Translations under genes and position numbers: made by a program | Shown here: positions 34,016 to 46,481 of the stretch, in pieces | How the letters are laid out: each line of letters starts with the position of its first letter | Position numbering within the stretch: position 1 is the first letter of the stretch | The notes under the pieces: generated by a model | Seen by the model: only the letters and a program-made list of their open reading frames with translations | Told to the model about the DNA's origin: nothing | The model's database searches: none | Origin: Oscarella lobularis | Lineage: Eukaryota; Porifera; Homoscleromorpha; Homosclerophorida; Oscarellidae | Length of the DNA stretch: 64,000 nt | Assembly: GCF_947507565.1 (NCBI RefSeq) | Contig: NC_089191.1 | Coordinates: 1,674,001-1,738,000 of the forward strand | Reading direction: 5' to 3'

Positions 34016-36438
34016 AAAAGGGCACCCAGTTTTTTTTGTTGTGGTCATAGAGAAGTTTATTAGTCTTTCCCCAGAAGGAAGTGTTTAGATTTGCGCTGTT
34101 GGAATCATCCTCATAATTTCAAAAAAGTTTAAATTTCACTGAGTGACCCCATAATTGACATCTATCATTGTCACATTGAAGAAAACGATACAGAACGTGC
34201 TCTAAAAGTATCTGTCTATGGTGATGTCAGATGAGGTGAAATAGGAGAAGGTAATTTTGAACGAAAGTTGTTTACAACATTTTTTCCTCGCAGACATTTA
34301 ATTCTGTTGACAGAATGAAAAAAAATTGCTCTATTTCGAAACACGTGGCTACATTTTTTCACCAGATAATATTGTAACAGACTTGATACTCTGACGAGCA
34401 TAACTTTTGATTTATAGGTTTGGGCATCAAGTTTTGTCACACTCTGAGCTTTCGATGATCTTAGACGTTAGGAGAATATTCCATGAATCGACATCTTAAG
34501 AAGTTCTCCGGAAGTAGACTTCATCTCTTGACTTCCCTGTGTCACACAGGAAATACTAGCAGTCTTTGAGTTGAGAGCATTCCATCTCGTCTTCTCCTCG
34601 TATTCATGTGCGTTCACACGATCAGGAAGACGCACAAAGCGGATATGGTAGAGGTACACTCGAAGAACGTTGATATGACGTTTTTTTAGAATAATAACGA
34701 CTTTTTTGTGTGTAACCGAGGCCACGGAGCAGGTGCCAAAGAACCTGTGGCTCTGTTATGGGCCTCATGAGGCTCCCGAATGACGTCAGACAGAAGAACT
34801 TATAAGTAAGGGTGGGGTAAGATGGATGAACACGTTTTCGCGCAATTTCACGTGAAAATGTCATTTTCTGTCCAACCGACGTGTGGGCGCTTTTGCCTGA
34901 AACAGAGGAAAAAGGGTCCTTAAATTTTGTTTGGACTTCATTTCTACGCACAAAGCGGCAGTTGGTCACTACTTTGAAGACGTCACCGTGACACTCCTGT
35001 CCAAATCAATACGCTTACCTAGGAGGACTGTAGAGTGCACATATCAGCCAGAAGAGAAGACCGCCGTGCTTCAGTCTATGACAATGATGGATTGTCTCAA
35101 CGTCTCCCAGGAGTCGAGGTAAACGTCTAGGCATTTCTCATTTCTATTCTTATACTTGTTTTTAGCCGCTTGGGGTCCTGAGTACGACCCTGTCAACAAA
35201 AAACTGCTCCGGTGGGGTCCTGAGCACGACCTCGTCATCAAAAACTGCTCGCGCATGAAAGGGGAGGGACGGTTTATTTATTTAATAAATTCAAAAAAAT
35301 TGCACAGAGTCTCCCGTTGCATTTTCGAGGCAGTTTTTGTTGACGGGGTCTTGCCCGGACGACTTCACATTCACATCCTTCTATGTTTTCCACGCTCTTT
35401 GACTAGAAGAAAAGTCGGAAGATGAAAAAAATGAGGTGAATTGCACGTCTTCATTTGAATCATCGCCAACGCTTTATTTGAGTCAATTGCTTCAATCGAT
35501 CTCATTCCATTAGGCGACTGATGACGTCAGAGGCACGCCTGTTCAGCGTGTTAAGGCCACTCCTTCTACAAAGAAGCAGCTGTGGTCCGTACGTGTGGAG
35601 GAGAGAATGCATGCAGAGTTATGAACATCGCACCCTCTAAGTAGTTTAAGTTGCAGGGAGACTGATCTCTTAGCGACTCTCAATTCAAGAGTTTGACCTT
35701 TGTCGGCGTTTCCCGCCGACGCGTCGCGTGATTCGATGTATTTACGGTAATGACACCACGATAAATTTTGTGGTCGTCTTCTTTTTCTTTTCCGTGATCG
35801 CTTCGGCGCCGCGATCTTTTTCCGTATCGAGGTTGTATTCTTCGGTTGCGCCCATATGTCATCACGGAGCTCTTCTTTCAGGACTATTCTCTTATGCCTC
35901 TTTTTGCATGGGAGAACTATCCGCTAGCTAGCTTGTCCGCAGAGAGCAACGTAGGAGAAAACGAGACTCCTCTTTAGTGGAATTACCTTGGATCTCTGAT
36001 AGAAACGACTTTCTTCTTCTTGTATTCTATCTGATTCGCGAGTCGCGTCAAATTTGATCGAATGAGGCTCGATTGCGATGACGCTCATTCGAAGCACGCG
36101 AGACGTCCGACGCACTCCAACGTTTGCATAGTCGTTGGGTGACGGCTGAGGATGTCGACGACGGTTCGGCTATTGACTGATTCCTCGCTTTTTGCTCTTT
36201 TTCTCGCTGACTGCGTGTGCTAAAAGATGTGTGGTCTATGTCACGTGAGAATGAATACGGGAGTTCGTCATCGTTATTGTCGTTCTTTCAGCCGTTTTCG
36301 TTGATTGAGTCTCCTTGCAAAGGTCTTTGTCATGCCAACAACCGATTTTGTTTGATGGATTGTCATTTCCTTTCTTTTAGACTCGTTTTGATCGAAGCAC
36401 TCGATTCGATTCTCTCGAACCATTTCTCCTCTTCGAAA
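34016..36438. other. Mostly gene-poor; one possible exon and a small tandem duplication
   Basis: A plus frame near 34931-35118 ends at a plausible donor (gtcgag/gtaaac) and could be an exon (DFISTHKAAVGHYFEDV), but I could not join it in phase to the next open stretch. That stretch (35166-35425) contains a two-copy tandem duplication of about 42 bp at 35172-35256 (ggggtcctgagnacgacc). No domain is recognised in either. The rest shows only short frames. Confidence 0.35.
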
Positions 36439-36651
36439 ATGTCATCCGCGTGCCCGTCATCTCGATATGGACACGTCGCCGTCGTGATCAATGATGAAAT
36501 GCTTGTGTGGGGAGGAGTAGCGGTGAGAGAATCGAAAGAAGTACTATTGTTCTCCCGATTTGATCGAGTGCTTCAATCTGTTGACAGGTCAATGGAGTAA
36601 AAGACGAGCATCATCCAACAGCCCATCCGACCTTCCTCATCCATGTGAGTA
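36439..36651 (+). CDS. 5' fragment of a kelch-repeat gene
   Basis: An exon starting at an ATG (36439) encodes SSRYGHVAVVINDEMLVWGG, a kelch-motif start, and ends at a donor in ggagtagcg/gtgaga. A second exon (about 36588-36649) follows in phase with VNGVKDEHHPTAHPTFLIH and another donor. A third possible exon after a (tttc)n tract at about 36935 closes at a stop within about 20 codons. No further kelch motifs follow on this strand, so this is the start of a truncated gene or one whose later exons are lost. Confidence 0.5.
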
Positions 36652-37237
36652 CTGTACGCACGAATTTCTGACGTTTGAATAACGACAGTCCGATCAATGC
36701 TGGATGCATGGTGTCCCATAGGATTCGTTTGAGTTTGCATTAGTTCCATTTACGCTGTTTAAATTTTTTCTATTAGCACTAATTTTTTCTAATAAATACG
36801 AAATGGCTCTGTGTGCTCTTTTCGTTCTATAGTCATTACTTTTACTTACATAGCATTAGTGCAGTGATTTAATAAAGACAGTGTGTTTTCAATTGTCTAC
36901 TATTTTTTCTTTCTTTCTTTCTTTCTTTTGCAGGAATTAAGACTGAACTTGTTCAGATAAAAAGAGCTTTCAGAAAAGGGGCATACATGTAAAGAAATCC
37001 ATACTTCATGAGCAGAATAATATAAAGCCGACAATTACTACTGCTTTTAGTGAAATTCGTTTCACTTTCGTCCAGTGCGGTTCCAACGGTGTATCAATTA
37101 AAGTCTAAGCCACTCTAGTGCATCAGAAGAGTGAAAAGCTCAGCATCTCTTAGTTTTAGCGATTGTCCCTATTCAGTTAATTACTTTAGTAAAATTAGCT
37201 CCTTAATTAATTTAATGAAGAGGTCACGCATATCTAC
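36652..37237. other. AT-rich spacer with (TTTC)n microsatellite
   Basis: A run of five ttttc/tttc units at about 36906-36930 lies directly before a cag acceptor-like site. Otherwise no gene is seen. It separates the kelch 5' fragment from the oppositely oriented kelch pseudogene. Confidence 0.4.
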
Positions 37238-39174
37238 TTAATCAAAGTACTGCCACAAATCATTGAAGGTTGACTGAAAATCGGTTCCTGCAAAGACCAA
37301 CATCTTGCTTCCCGTCAAAACTGCTGTGTGTCCAAAACGAGGAGTTGGCGCATTCTCTGTCAATTGCTTTTCCCAGGCGATGTTTGTAGACTCATCTAGA
37401 GGAGTTTGATTCCACGTCAACAGCCACAACTCGTTGCTAGCTAGAAAAGCTTGATTGCCTATGAATCGAGAGTACGTTCTTAAGCGAACGCCTCCGTATA
37501 TTATCATCGTATTCTTATACATGACAGCTGTGTGAAAAGCTCTGTCACTTGGCCAACGAACCCACCTGAAACCTGCTTTTGGTGCCCTAAACGTTCTAAA
37601 AAGGAACGATTCGGGGCAAACTAAAACCAGCTTGTCATCCGTTATATAGCAAAATATTCCTCCAAATAGAAGCAGACAGCTTGATTTTGACGTTTGATCG
37701 TACTCAATGGGAACTTAGCTGTGTCCTCTAATATTTAGCGGCGCGTTCGTTTGTACGGAATCAACCATAACGCTCAGGTCGTCATCTGTAACTCTAGACA
37801 TTCCGAAGTTTGCTGGAAGATAGCGTTCCCACTGATAAAGGCCTGCATGGTTTTACGGACAAATCTAGTGACAGGCGCCATGCAGCTTCAAGTATCGTTC
37901 CACCCTGCCCAGGGCTAGATGAAAGTGAAAATCCACCGCAAACGTATATACGTTTTTCTTTTCGTAAGAGTAAGAGTAAACCAGCAAGTGGACAGGGCTC
38001 AGATTTGCTTGGAATCATCCCCCAATTGTAGTTACCGCCCGACACAAAAAAACCATTTCTTGTTTCCTGTACTTTGTGATAAATACATTCGACCGTAGTA
38101 AACAGCAATTTTAGCTCGGTTAACCTTGACGACTGGAAAAGCTCCCTCTTGCAAAGGAAATCCTGGCGATGCCATTGTTGATGTATTTAATTGTAGCCAC
38201 ACACCGTTCGCGATGTTTTCCATGGCAAATCGGTACACGATAAGGGACGGAAATGCAAGACGTCTGTTTGTCAATGAAGTAATCATCAGCGACGGATTCA
38301 GCGTTGTCACCATAACCCAGTCTTACATTCCTTCATTTCTAAGAACTCCCAGACTGCTAGCAAGTATGATTACCTTCTCGCCAAACGATATCGGGGGTAA
38401 GTCTTGCCAAAGCTTCAATTTGAAATCGAAAACAAAACCTTTTCTTGGATGATCGACTTCCCCTAGCTGACCCCCGGCAACTAGTAAGTATCTATCAGCA
38501 ACGCTAGCGTGGCTATGGTACCATCTGATGGTGGTACCGTCATTTAGCTGCAACACTCTAGACCATTCGATATCTTTGACGTCGTACGAAATCATTGCTG
38601 TTATCCTGTCAAAATCCACTTCTCCGCAGTTTACTTCCATTCCACCAAATACTACTAATTTGGTATCTATTGCCACAGCTGCGTGCCCACGTCGATTGCA
38701 GTAAGGACTAGGAGCACCTTGTTTCCAAAGATAAGCAAGGAAACCGGAGTTCTTGCTTGTTTCCAGTCGCCATGTTGTGTTCTCGCTTCTCAGTCCACCA
38801 ATAAAAACAATAGGACTGCCAGGCAGACTTGGAAACGCCGTCGCGCTCTGGTACGGGACAACCGGCGGCGTCACACCTTCTACTTTCAAAGTCAGCCAAG
38901 ACTGAGCCACCGGATCAAAATAGAACGTGTTTTGACTTGACACCGTTAGGCCTCTTCTAACGACTAGTAGCTCGCGATGGCATTCTCCTGGAGAAACAAA
39001 TCTTGGGACAGATACGTTCAGAAAAGATACTACTGGATAGCTTAACACAGGCGAAGCTTCATCTGTGAATTCGACACTTTGCTAACTGTTGAAAAAAGTG
39101 CCGTTTTCTGATGCCACTCTTCCTAACACAGTTACGATCAGGCAAAAATATAAACGTTTGTAGAAGGCCGACAT
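37238..39174 (-). pseudogene. Secreted kelch-repeat protein gene, broken (copy 1)
   Basis: The frame starts at an ATG near 39172-39174 with a signal peptide (LYFCLIVTVLGRVAS). The codon after FFNS is TAG where the sister copy at 57930 has TGG. Kelch motifs are clear: PGSPIVFIGG, GHAAVAIDTKLVVFGG, ASVADRYLLVAGG, KRIYVCGG, MYKNTMIIYGG and FGHTAVLTGSKMLVFAG. A TAA near 38323 replaces a Tyr codon of copy 2, and frames change near a T-run at about 38050 and again near 37800 and 37530. The gene appears intronless. A beta-propeller secreted protein is inferred for the ancestor. It is divergently arranged with the Frizzled-CRD gene at 39438. Confidence 0.85.
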
Positions 39175-39221
39175 AATTGAACAATAAAGAAGGCCTCTCC
39201 TAATCAATTCCGCGACTAAGC

Positions 39222-39230
39222 GTTTATATA
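39222..39230 (-). promoter_or_regulatory. TATA box of the kelch gene, copy 1
   Basis: On the minus strand the sequence reads gagtatataaacgc about 50 bp upstream of the kelch start codon. The same gagtatataaacgc occurs at 57887-57900 before the sister gene, about 35 bp upstream of its ATG. Conservation between two otherwise damaged copies supports a real core promoter. Confidence 0.6.
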
Positions 39231-39437
39231 CTCCGCAATGCGCATAAAGAGAGGAGATAATAGAAAGTAGTTGGTGCCAACAGTTTCTCTTCTCGTTCAC
39301 ACACCAAGTATGTGTGATGAGTAACTCAACAAAAAACTTCTCCGCGAGTATCGGAGAATGATAATGATATTATTTTGGTACGCAGCTTGCTAATAAAAGC
39401 TGAAACAAGCTTGCTTTTTGGCAAAAGCCAAACATCC

Positions 39438-40368
39438 ATGGAGCAGAAGATGTCTGCTGTTTGTTTCGTGTTTCTTTTTGGTGTAACTGCCTCTGCTTCG
39501 TCGAGCAAATATGAGCCTTTCTCAAGCACAGTTTACGATCTGGGTCCTATAGACAAGTGCGTTCGAGTCCCACTCGAATTGTGCTACACAGGGTACGGAT
39601 TGAGCAATGATACCACAATTCCACAAGAAGCGGCATCGACTATGGCTCAAATGCAAAATCAATATATCTACGCTAAAACCAACTACTATATTCCGCATAA
39701 ATGCGACAAATACCTCTACACAGTACTCTGCTTTGGTTACACGCAGCCAGTCTGTTTAGGAAACGACCTGGTTAAATTTACACAACTCTCTGCCTCGATA
39801 TTTGAGGTACAGTATAGACTAGCAGCCCATGAAATATTGCCATCAAATCCTTTTTTTGCAGAACGTGATGAATCTCATTTCCTGCCTTTTTGCAAAGAAA
39901 TTTGAAAATAAAAAAGTCGCGTTTGAAATGCAGCTTGCACTATTAAAGAAATCGCTTTATGGACCAGCAAGAAAAAAGGAGACGTTCTCTCTAAAAAACT
40001 GCACAAAATTGGACATGCCGCTCTGTGCAAAAAATCCCCACGGATCGACTGTGCCCGAGTACATGGCAGAAGGACTGGAAATTATGTACAAAAGGACACC
40101 TATGATTGAACCGCTTTGGATCTGGTGCAAAAACGCAACCTATCGTTTAATTTGCACCTATCCAACATGCACAAGTGATGGTCGGTTGCAAGGGTATCTA
40201 ACAAAGAATCAATGTGTAAAAGCTTATATGCAGTGGTAAGACTAGATTATTAACCAAAATCCTTAAATATTAAAATCATTTTTTAGTGTTCCAGAACTTA
40301 CAAAGAAATATAAGTATACGAGAAATTTCTTTGGTGCTGTGTGTCAATTCCTTGCAAGAGGACACTAG
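39438..40368 (+). CDS. Secreted protein with two Frizzled-type cysteine-rich modules
   Basis: Three exons in phase (39438-39806, 39862-40235, 40287-40368) give 274 residues. A signal peptide (VCFVFLFGVTASAS) is followed by module 1: C-x7-C (CVRVPLELC), a GYG...IP stretch, then C-x8-C-x7-C (CDKYLYTVLC, FGYTQPVC). Module 2 has C-x7-C (CTKLDMPLC), ...CKNATYRLIC..C and later cysteines. This spacing follows the Frizzled CRD (C-x7-C, C-x8-C-x6-C). There is no transmembrane segment, so it resembles secreted Frizzled-related proteins; Wnt or lipid binding is inference. The alternative start is Met 5. It shares its upstream region with the divergent kelch gene. An inverted, broken copy lies at 54960-57695. 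Confidence 0.75.
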
Positions 40369-41639
40369 AAACTTATTTAGAAAAAGTCATAGCATTTGAA
40401 AAATCGCGTTCAACGCACTTTGAACATCAGCATTAGAGCCTTTCAATGTACGACGCCTATATTTTTTCCTGTAGTGCCAATTTAGTTCTGTCTAATGTGG
40501 TACCAAACCGAAAGGGCATTTATCTATAAGCTAGCGTAAAATTCCTGCAAAAGTCGACAGCTTCTGGAATGCTTTAGTTGGTAGTGGGGATTTTCTCCTA
40601 AACTCTTAGAAACACGCCATGGTCTTTCAATTTCGTCGAAAGTGCAGGGTTGAGCATGCCAATTTCGGTATCAGTTACAACAGCAAAAGAAAGGATCAGC
40701 ATTGAATTATATGATATGGTCTAAGTAAGCAAATATATTGTATCAGACTTGCTGCTGAACAGTTTCCGTAAACAGATTATACCTAGTCACATACCATTTT
40801 AAGCTAGCATCAATTTAAATTCTTTTGGAGCGCTTCAGCTGTCAGTGTGAATCGATTTTCTCCCAAACTTCTTTCAACTGAGAACCGCTGATATTTCGTC
40901 GAACAACGTAAATCATTTTTTTCCGAAGTGCTCCTTGTCTTTCGACATGCTCAAGGAGTACGTCATCCTCACATTTAAGAATACAGAAAAAACATCTTTA
41001 AATAATTTAGGCTTAACTAAAGTACAAGGCCTTTCTGCCTATGTATGTATATATTGTGTGGGCAACTTTAATTCGTATAAATTAACATCTGAAGGCTACC
41101 CTCGGCAGCCTTTGAATATGTTTATGTACAGGAGAAGGTGATTGTCGTAGAGAAGCATGAAGTTACGCGTGATTGGTCTCCTTTTAAAGCCTATTTTTAG
41201 AATTAACTTTGCCGACCATTTGTTGCAGGAAATTATCTTGCCTTTTCTACCACGTTGTTTCACGAAGTTGAATAACTTTGTGTGATGGCCTGATTTTACG
41301 CGAAGAAATCATTCCCTTTTTGTACGCAATGACGCTTTCTGTGCACGTGAATACGTGTGAACGTGCTGATTGCCTAATTAATGTTAATTAAGATTCACTA
41401 AAAAATGGAGGCCCTGTTTTACTCGAAGCGTTGACAAGGTATTCAGGCAACGTTCTGCAATTGCATTTTGCCAGAGAGTCTAATTCAAGACAAACATCTA
41501 GTAGATAAAATACACAAACAAAGAACAAAAAATGAAAATTCTAAAAGCAATTAGGAATCATCTTTATCCTTATTCGTTAATTCAAATTTATTGCTAACTT
41601 GTAAGTTGCAAACTCTAACGAATACTTAGTGAGACAGAT
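40369..41639. other. Spacer; its left part belongs to the inverted duplication
   Basis: 40369-40620 shares ordered blocks (gcatttgaaaa, ccaatttagttctgtct, cgacagcttctg) with the reverse complement of about 54720-54960, so the duplication runs past the Frizzled-CRD stop codon. The rest (to 41639) shows no gene; the open frame at 40935-41141 has no recognisable features. Confidence 0.6.
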
Positions 41640-43049
41640 TTACCAAAGGTGAAACGATATGCCTTTGCCATCATTCGACGTGGATATATCAATGTAAAAC
41701 GAAGAAATGTCTTTGTAATTTAGTGCAAAGCTGTGAAACTTCAGCCTATTGAAGATCAAATTCACAACTCTGGAAACCGAATCAACATGAAAAAAGACTG
41801 TGAAACTTTCCGTTCTCTTCAGTTTATTCTGCGGTGCTGTTAGAACATTGTGGAGGCTCCCAGAGCAAGTAGAATATGGCGTAATTTTTCTGGAATAATC
41901 ATCAACGCTTGATAGAGCAATTCCGTAAACGTTAGCACCAACACTGCTTCGCTCAACACCGGCTCGTTTGAAATGTGCATTCACAGTAATCGACGTTGCA
42001 CGGCCAGCATCTGACATATCAACCCACAGAGAAAGGTTTTCCGTTGTGCATTCGGTGGTGCAAACTTCGTATGTTCCTCCTCCATAAGAAATACTAGCAA
42101 CGGTATTATTTTCAGACAACTGATAAGAAGTAAGAGAATAATTCAGGCGGTTACGGAAATGCACAGGAGGAGCATTGCTAGAGCGCGAATCGTTCTGAAG
42201 GGGACCATTAAGGCGGTCTGAAGCGACTACTCCGGGCAAAAAACGAATAGACAAAGCGTCTAAAAGTGTGTCGCGCGAAAACAGACGACTATCACGAACT
42301 GGTCCGAGCAGTTGCTGGATAGTCATAAGGGGCAGGCGAATGTTACTAAGCAGCTCACTAACAGAGGCCTTATTTTCTGATCGGCACTCGTCGAATGCCA
42401 ACCATCGACGAAGAGCTTCAAAAAGCTCTATTTCTTGCAATTCGAGCTGGTCACGCTGCAGAATCAATCGGAGGTGACGTTCACTGAGACATTCTAAAAA
42501 CGAGCTCGAGTTGATAACCAAAGTAACTTTTTCGAATAAGAAATCGTAGCACTTCTTGCGCAGATCTTCGCTGAAATTATCGGCAAATACAAGAAATGAG
42601 CAGACGTTGTTAGGGGAAACGTTGGCCTTCATCCAGTCAAGACACTCATCTCTTAACTCTGCGACGTTGTAATAATCAGCAATGATTGCGACCTGTGGTA
42701 CTAAAGAAGACTCTACTTCAATTGACCCAGTGTAGAGGAAACGAAGAAAAAGCTCAAAGGGGACGGGTTTGTACTGGGAAATGAAAATTTCGCTGCTGCT
42801 GCCTTCTTTCATTCGTCCGTATAGCATTGTGGCCATAACTTCGCTCTGTACCGCCAAAACAAGACGATGAACCTGGAATACCTTGCGAGTTTCTCCCACA
42901 AGGAGCTTCAAATCGGAATAGAGGCGTGTTTCGTACAAATCACTCCAATTTTTCGTTGAAGCCGACTTGGCATCAAGCTTCAAGCTTTTTCCAACTGCTG
43001 ACGCTATTGGAAGAGGAGAAAATTGCCCAGAGGAGACGCTGGAGGCCAT
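41640..43049 (-). CDS. BTB-BACK protein (BTBD-like), 469 residues
   Basis: A single intact frame. The BTB domain spans about residues 38-140 (YSDLKLLVGETRKVFQVHRL, VLAVQSEVMATMLYG, FLRFLYTGSIEVE). BACK follows (ELRDECLDWMKANVSPNNVC, SFLVFADNFSEDLRKKCYDF, ELFEALRRWLAFDE, to about residue 270). The C-terminal 190 residues contain no kelch motifs and look like a beta-rich PHR-like domain, as in BTBD1/2/3/6 proteins, but the match is weak. Family role: Cullin-3 adaptor for ubiquitination. It sits beside the transposon at 43166, whose left end is about 115 bp upstream of the start codon, so its promoter may be affected. No intron is seen. Confidence 0.85.
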   Translation of the reverse strand: MASSVSSGQFSPLPIASAVGKSLKLDAKSASTKNWSDLYETRLYSDLKLLVGETRKVFQVHRLVLAVQSEVMATMLYGRMKEGSSSEIFISQYKPVPFELFLRFLYTGSIEVESSLVPQVAIIADYYNVAELRDECLDWMKANVSPNNVCSFLVFADNFSEDLRKKCYDFLFEKVTLVINSSSFLECLSERHLRLILQRDQLELQEIELFEALRRWLAFDECRSENKASVSELLSNIRLPLMTIQQLLGPVRDSRLFSRDTLLDALSIRFLPGVVASDRLNGPLQNDSRSSNAPPVHFRNRLNYSLTSYQLSENNTVASISYGGGTYEVCTTECTTENLSLWVDMSDAGRATSITVNAHFKRAGVERSSVGANVYGIALSSVDDYSRKITPYSTCSGSLHNVLTAPQNKLKRTESFTVFFHVDSVSRVVNLIFNRLKFHSFALNYKDISSFYIDISTSNDGKGISFHLW

Positions 43050-43165
43050 CAGAGATAGGACAAAGGAACCCGTATTCTAAGATGGCGGGTTGTCTTCGCA
43101 GTTTATCCCTGGTTTAGTTACCGGTAGGTTAACACAGCTAGTTTCCCGCTTTTCAACGCCGCCAA

Positions 43166-43460
43166 TGTTAGACCCGCATAGTAGAACACTATCAAAAGAG
43201 AACTGTGACGTCATCTTCTAACGCACGGGTCGTCACGTGCGATCATCCGTGGCCCTCCCACAGCCATCGCTATCATTTTAGAACACTCATCAGCGCTTCA
43301 AAATGTCACCGAAATCTTTGTCCCCGCTCTTATACATGCTGCGAATTCCCTTTTTGGCTTCCTCGCGCTGTTCTAAAATGATACCGTTCTACTATGATAG
43401 TTTGTACTGGAGCTATCATTCTAGAACATCCATTTTTTTAGAACAACAAAAGGCACAGTT
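43166..43460 (+). repeat. Left terminal inverted repeat of the Ginger-like element
   Basis: Starts tgttagacccgcatagtag and ends aaaaggcacagtt. It is the reverse complement of 47508-47802 with few mismatches. Contains internal repeats of ttctaaaatgata / ttctagaatgata-like blocks. Confidence 0.9.
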
Positions 43461-43716
43461 TTATAAATATCTATATTTTCAAAGCATTTGCAAAGCGGCA
43501 GATGGACGAGGACGCTCATTGGGACGACTCAGGGTATTGCCTTACACAGACATGCGCATTCTGCTGGCGATCGACTTACTGAACAGCGATGCGATTTCCT
43601 GTTGTTCTCTTTCTTTACGAATGCATTTACATAGCGTTGTGCGCAAACTCTACGAGACCCTACCAGGTAAGGCCTAAGACATGTGATTATCTCCACGTGA
43701 GCCCACCCGCACACTT

Positions 43717-46481
43717 AGAGGACGAATGCCGGGGGAGATGACGATGAGACGTCCACGAGTGATGTTAATAGAGGATCGGATACGGATAGCGATTCGATAT
43801 CAAGAGTTGCAACGCCGATTTCCCCCGATTCACCGCCTTCGCCTGCGGCAGCGCATGCTCGCACGAAAAAGTCGTCGAGATCTGCGGAACGCGGCTTTTC
43901 GGCTATACCGAACAACATTTACGACGCTTTGCGTCGTCACGTTAAAGAAAATACCCGTCCACTGCTGTCGCGCGCATCGCCCTCTTTTGCAAAAGATAAA
44001 CAAGTTTACAATTATTTGCGGCGTAATCGTTTGGAGTTTTCTAAAGTGCATTCGCCGTTGGAAAAAAAAATGGTGCGTACCATGGTCTTCGTCAGAGGTG
44101 ATGGCCAACGGCAGATTGCCATACGCTGCGCTGACATCAACAGAGTTATTTCGTCGTTTTACAATTGCGCTAAAGGAGAAGGCGCCTATAAATTAGCCAA
44201 ACGCATATCCGACAGCTATGCTGGAATTTCGGCACAGAAAGTCCAAGAGTGGCTAAATAGAAACGAAGGCCATTACAGACTAAGGCCACAATTTCGTCAA
44301 AATGCACCTCTTCGATCTATCGATTCTACTCAACCAATGGGCAGAAACCAAATTGATCTTGTAGACTTCTCGTCTATGCCTAGCAAAGGCTACGACCGTC
44401 TTACTTACAAATACGTTCTTGCCATACTAGACGTATTTAGCCGATACTTAGTCTTGCGTCCTTTGCCAGCTAAAGAGTCAGCCCTCGTTGCAAAAGAACT
44501 ACAAAACGTTTATGGATTAATTGGCATCCCCAACATCATAAACTGCGACAGGGGAACAGAGTTTCGCGGTTGTGTGTCGGATTTTTGCAGCGAAAACAAC
44601 ATTCAAATGATACGCTCGAGTCCGTACACGCCGCGTACGCAGGGGAAGATTGAGCGATCGCACGCCACGTGGAAGCGAAAAATGATGAGCGACATAAACA
44701 GAGCTAAGAAAAATGGAACGGAATATTCTTGGGTAAAGAACCTTCAGCGCTACCAAGACATATACAACTCCGGAGCGCACAAGAGCCTCGGCAAATTGTC
44801 ACCTACAGAAGTCTTTTTTGGAAGAAAGTTGAATATTTTTCGCAAAGAAATCCCTGTCGTCCATGTCGATTTGGAGTCCAACAATACCGATGACGCTGAC
44901 AACTCTGTAGCCAGTGCTGCGGAGTCGGAATATGGTCAAGGAGTTGAAATGTCTGATATTAATGATAGCGAAGGCAATGAGTCCAGCAGTGACGACAATT
45001 CAGAAAAGTTGCGCAAGTTTTTGGATAGGTTTGGTAGCGTTAAGAAGAGTGCTCATGATCACGGTAAACGAGCAAGTGAACGGATGAAATCGTACCAAAG
45101 CAGGCGCAAACCTCCAACTCCTTAAGCAGTTGGTGACGATGTTCTTGTACGTACTGACGCATCAAAAAAGCATTTGTCTACGTTTAAAAAGTCGATGACG
45201 TCGTCAGACTGCGCAAAAGGCATTGTTCTAGAGGCCAATTCCCAAAAAGGACAGTATCTCGTGGATTATGATCTTCCGTCGGGCCGCAGAAAGAGAAAGT
45301 GGACAAGTGTCAGAAACATGACGTCGACTTGCTTGCACGACGAGACAGTGCGTCGCAAAAGACTAGAAAGCAATCGTTCTAATGATGAACAACGTCATCA
45401 AACTATTTGGGAATTTGTATCTCAGCAGAAAAAGGATGTCCCTCAGGTGGACGTTAACTGGGACGACGTATTTTCTAGGTTTAAAGTTTTAGACTACAAT
45501 TGGGGAATAGCGGCGGCGGGTAGACAACCAAGTAAACGCCAAAGGAAACGTGGAAGGTCGGAAGACATGGACCGCCTTAGGGAGAGAATGCGACACTTTG
45601 GACTGGCGCCGCTTGACGTTGGGGGAGGAGGCAACTGCCTATTTTTGAGCGTCGCACACCAATTATTTGGCAACACGTCGAAACATGGAATACTCAGAGA
45701 CATTGTTGCTCAATATATAGAAGGTCATCAGGACGATTACGCCCATTTCATACCGTACCAAACTGTGGCAGAGTATGTGCAACAAATTTCTCAGCAGGGT
45801 GTATGGGCTGATCATGTCGATGTCCATGCTTTGGCTAATGCACTCAATGTAGAGTTTGTTGTTGTTGAGTCCGGTAGTCACAGCGACGTCACCCTTGTAT
45901 CACCTGACTCTACGGATGAGAACACTCAGCAGGTATTTCTCGGCCACGTGGGGCAACACCATTTTGTTTCCGTAACCGATTTCAACGGGGACATAAACGA
46001 ATTATGCGAGAATCAACAGCAGCCAGAAGCGGGACGTCAATCACAGCCGCAACAGACTGCAACGTGGGGGGAAAGCTGCGAAGATGGACTGGTAATATCA
46101 AACTCATGTCCCTTGGATGGTCCTCTTACTTTCTTGACGACGCTTGTAAAGACTGTGAAAAGCATTGCTCGGCTATTCCATGTACTGGGAAACTTTGATG
46201 AAATTGTTACGCTACTTATGCTAGTTGTTTCCCTATGCAGTAAAGGAAAATGGGGCGAAGGCAAGTTGAAATGGCTAGTTGAAACGCGCCAAGTAGATGC
46301 GTCCCATCAAAGCAACCGACAGCGAGTTAATTGTTGGGTCTCCGAAGGAGTACGGTTTTTTGAGCATTTACAGCGGTCAGCTTTGGCAGCAGTGTCAGGT
46401 ACCGTTGTATCAACCTGTGACAACCCAACCTGTGTCAAGAGAAAAATTGTCAAGGAACGCAAAACAGTTTCTTTGTTGTAA
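43717..46481 (+). pseudogene. Transposase: integrase core plus OTU-type cysteine protease, one in-frame stop
   Basis: After an acceptor-like cacttag at 43716 the frame encodes an acidic/Ser-rich start, then an integrase: a degenerate zinc-finger region (FYNCAKGEGAYKLAKRI), DDE motifs (IDLVDF near 44355, INCDRGTEF near 44540, TQGKIERSHATWKRKM near 44640) and a GKLSPTEVFFGRKLN segment. A TAA at 45123-45125 interrupts it, but the same frame continues with VGDDVLVRTD and an OTU domain (VGGGGNCLFLSVAHQLFG with the catalytic Cys near 45632; GQHHFVSV with the His near 45960). The residue usually Asp before GNC is Gly here. The frame ends at 46481. Integrase would cut and join transposon ends; the OTU part would remove ubiquitin. 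Confidence 0.85.

Noticed and set aside
43303-43677. Frame through the left TIR of the transposon as a first transposase exon
   Set aside because: It joins at the possible donor near 43668 in the wrong phase for the integrase frame; most of it is TIR sequence.
43717-45125. Integrase as part of an LTR retroelement or endogenous retrovirus
   Set aside because: No reverse transcriptase, protease or gag frame and no direct LTRs; the ends are inverted repeats and the C-terminus is an OTU protease.
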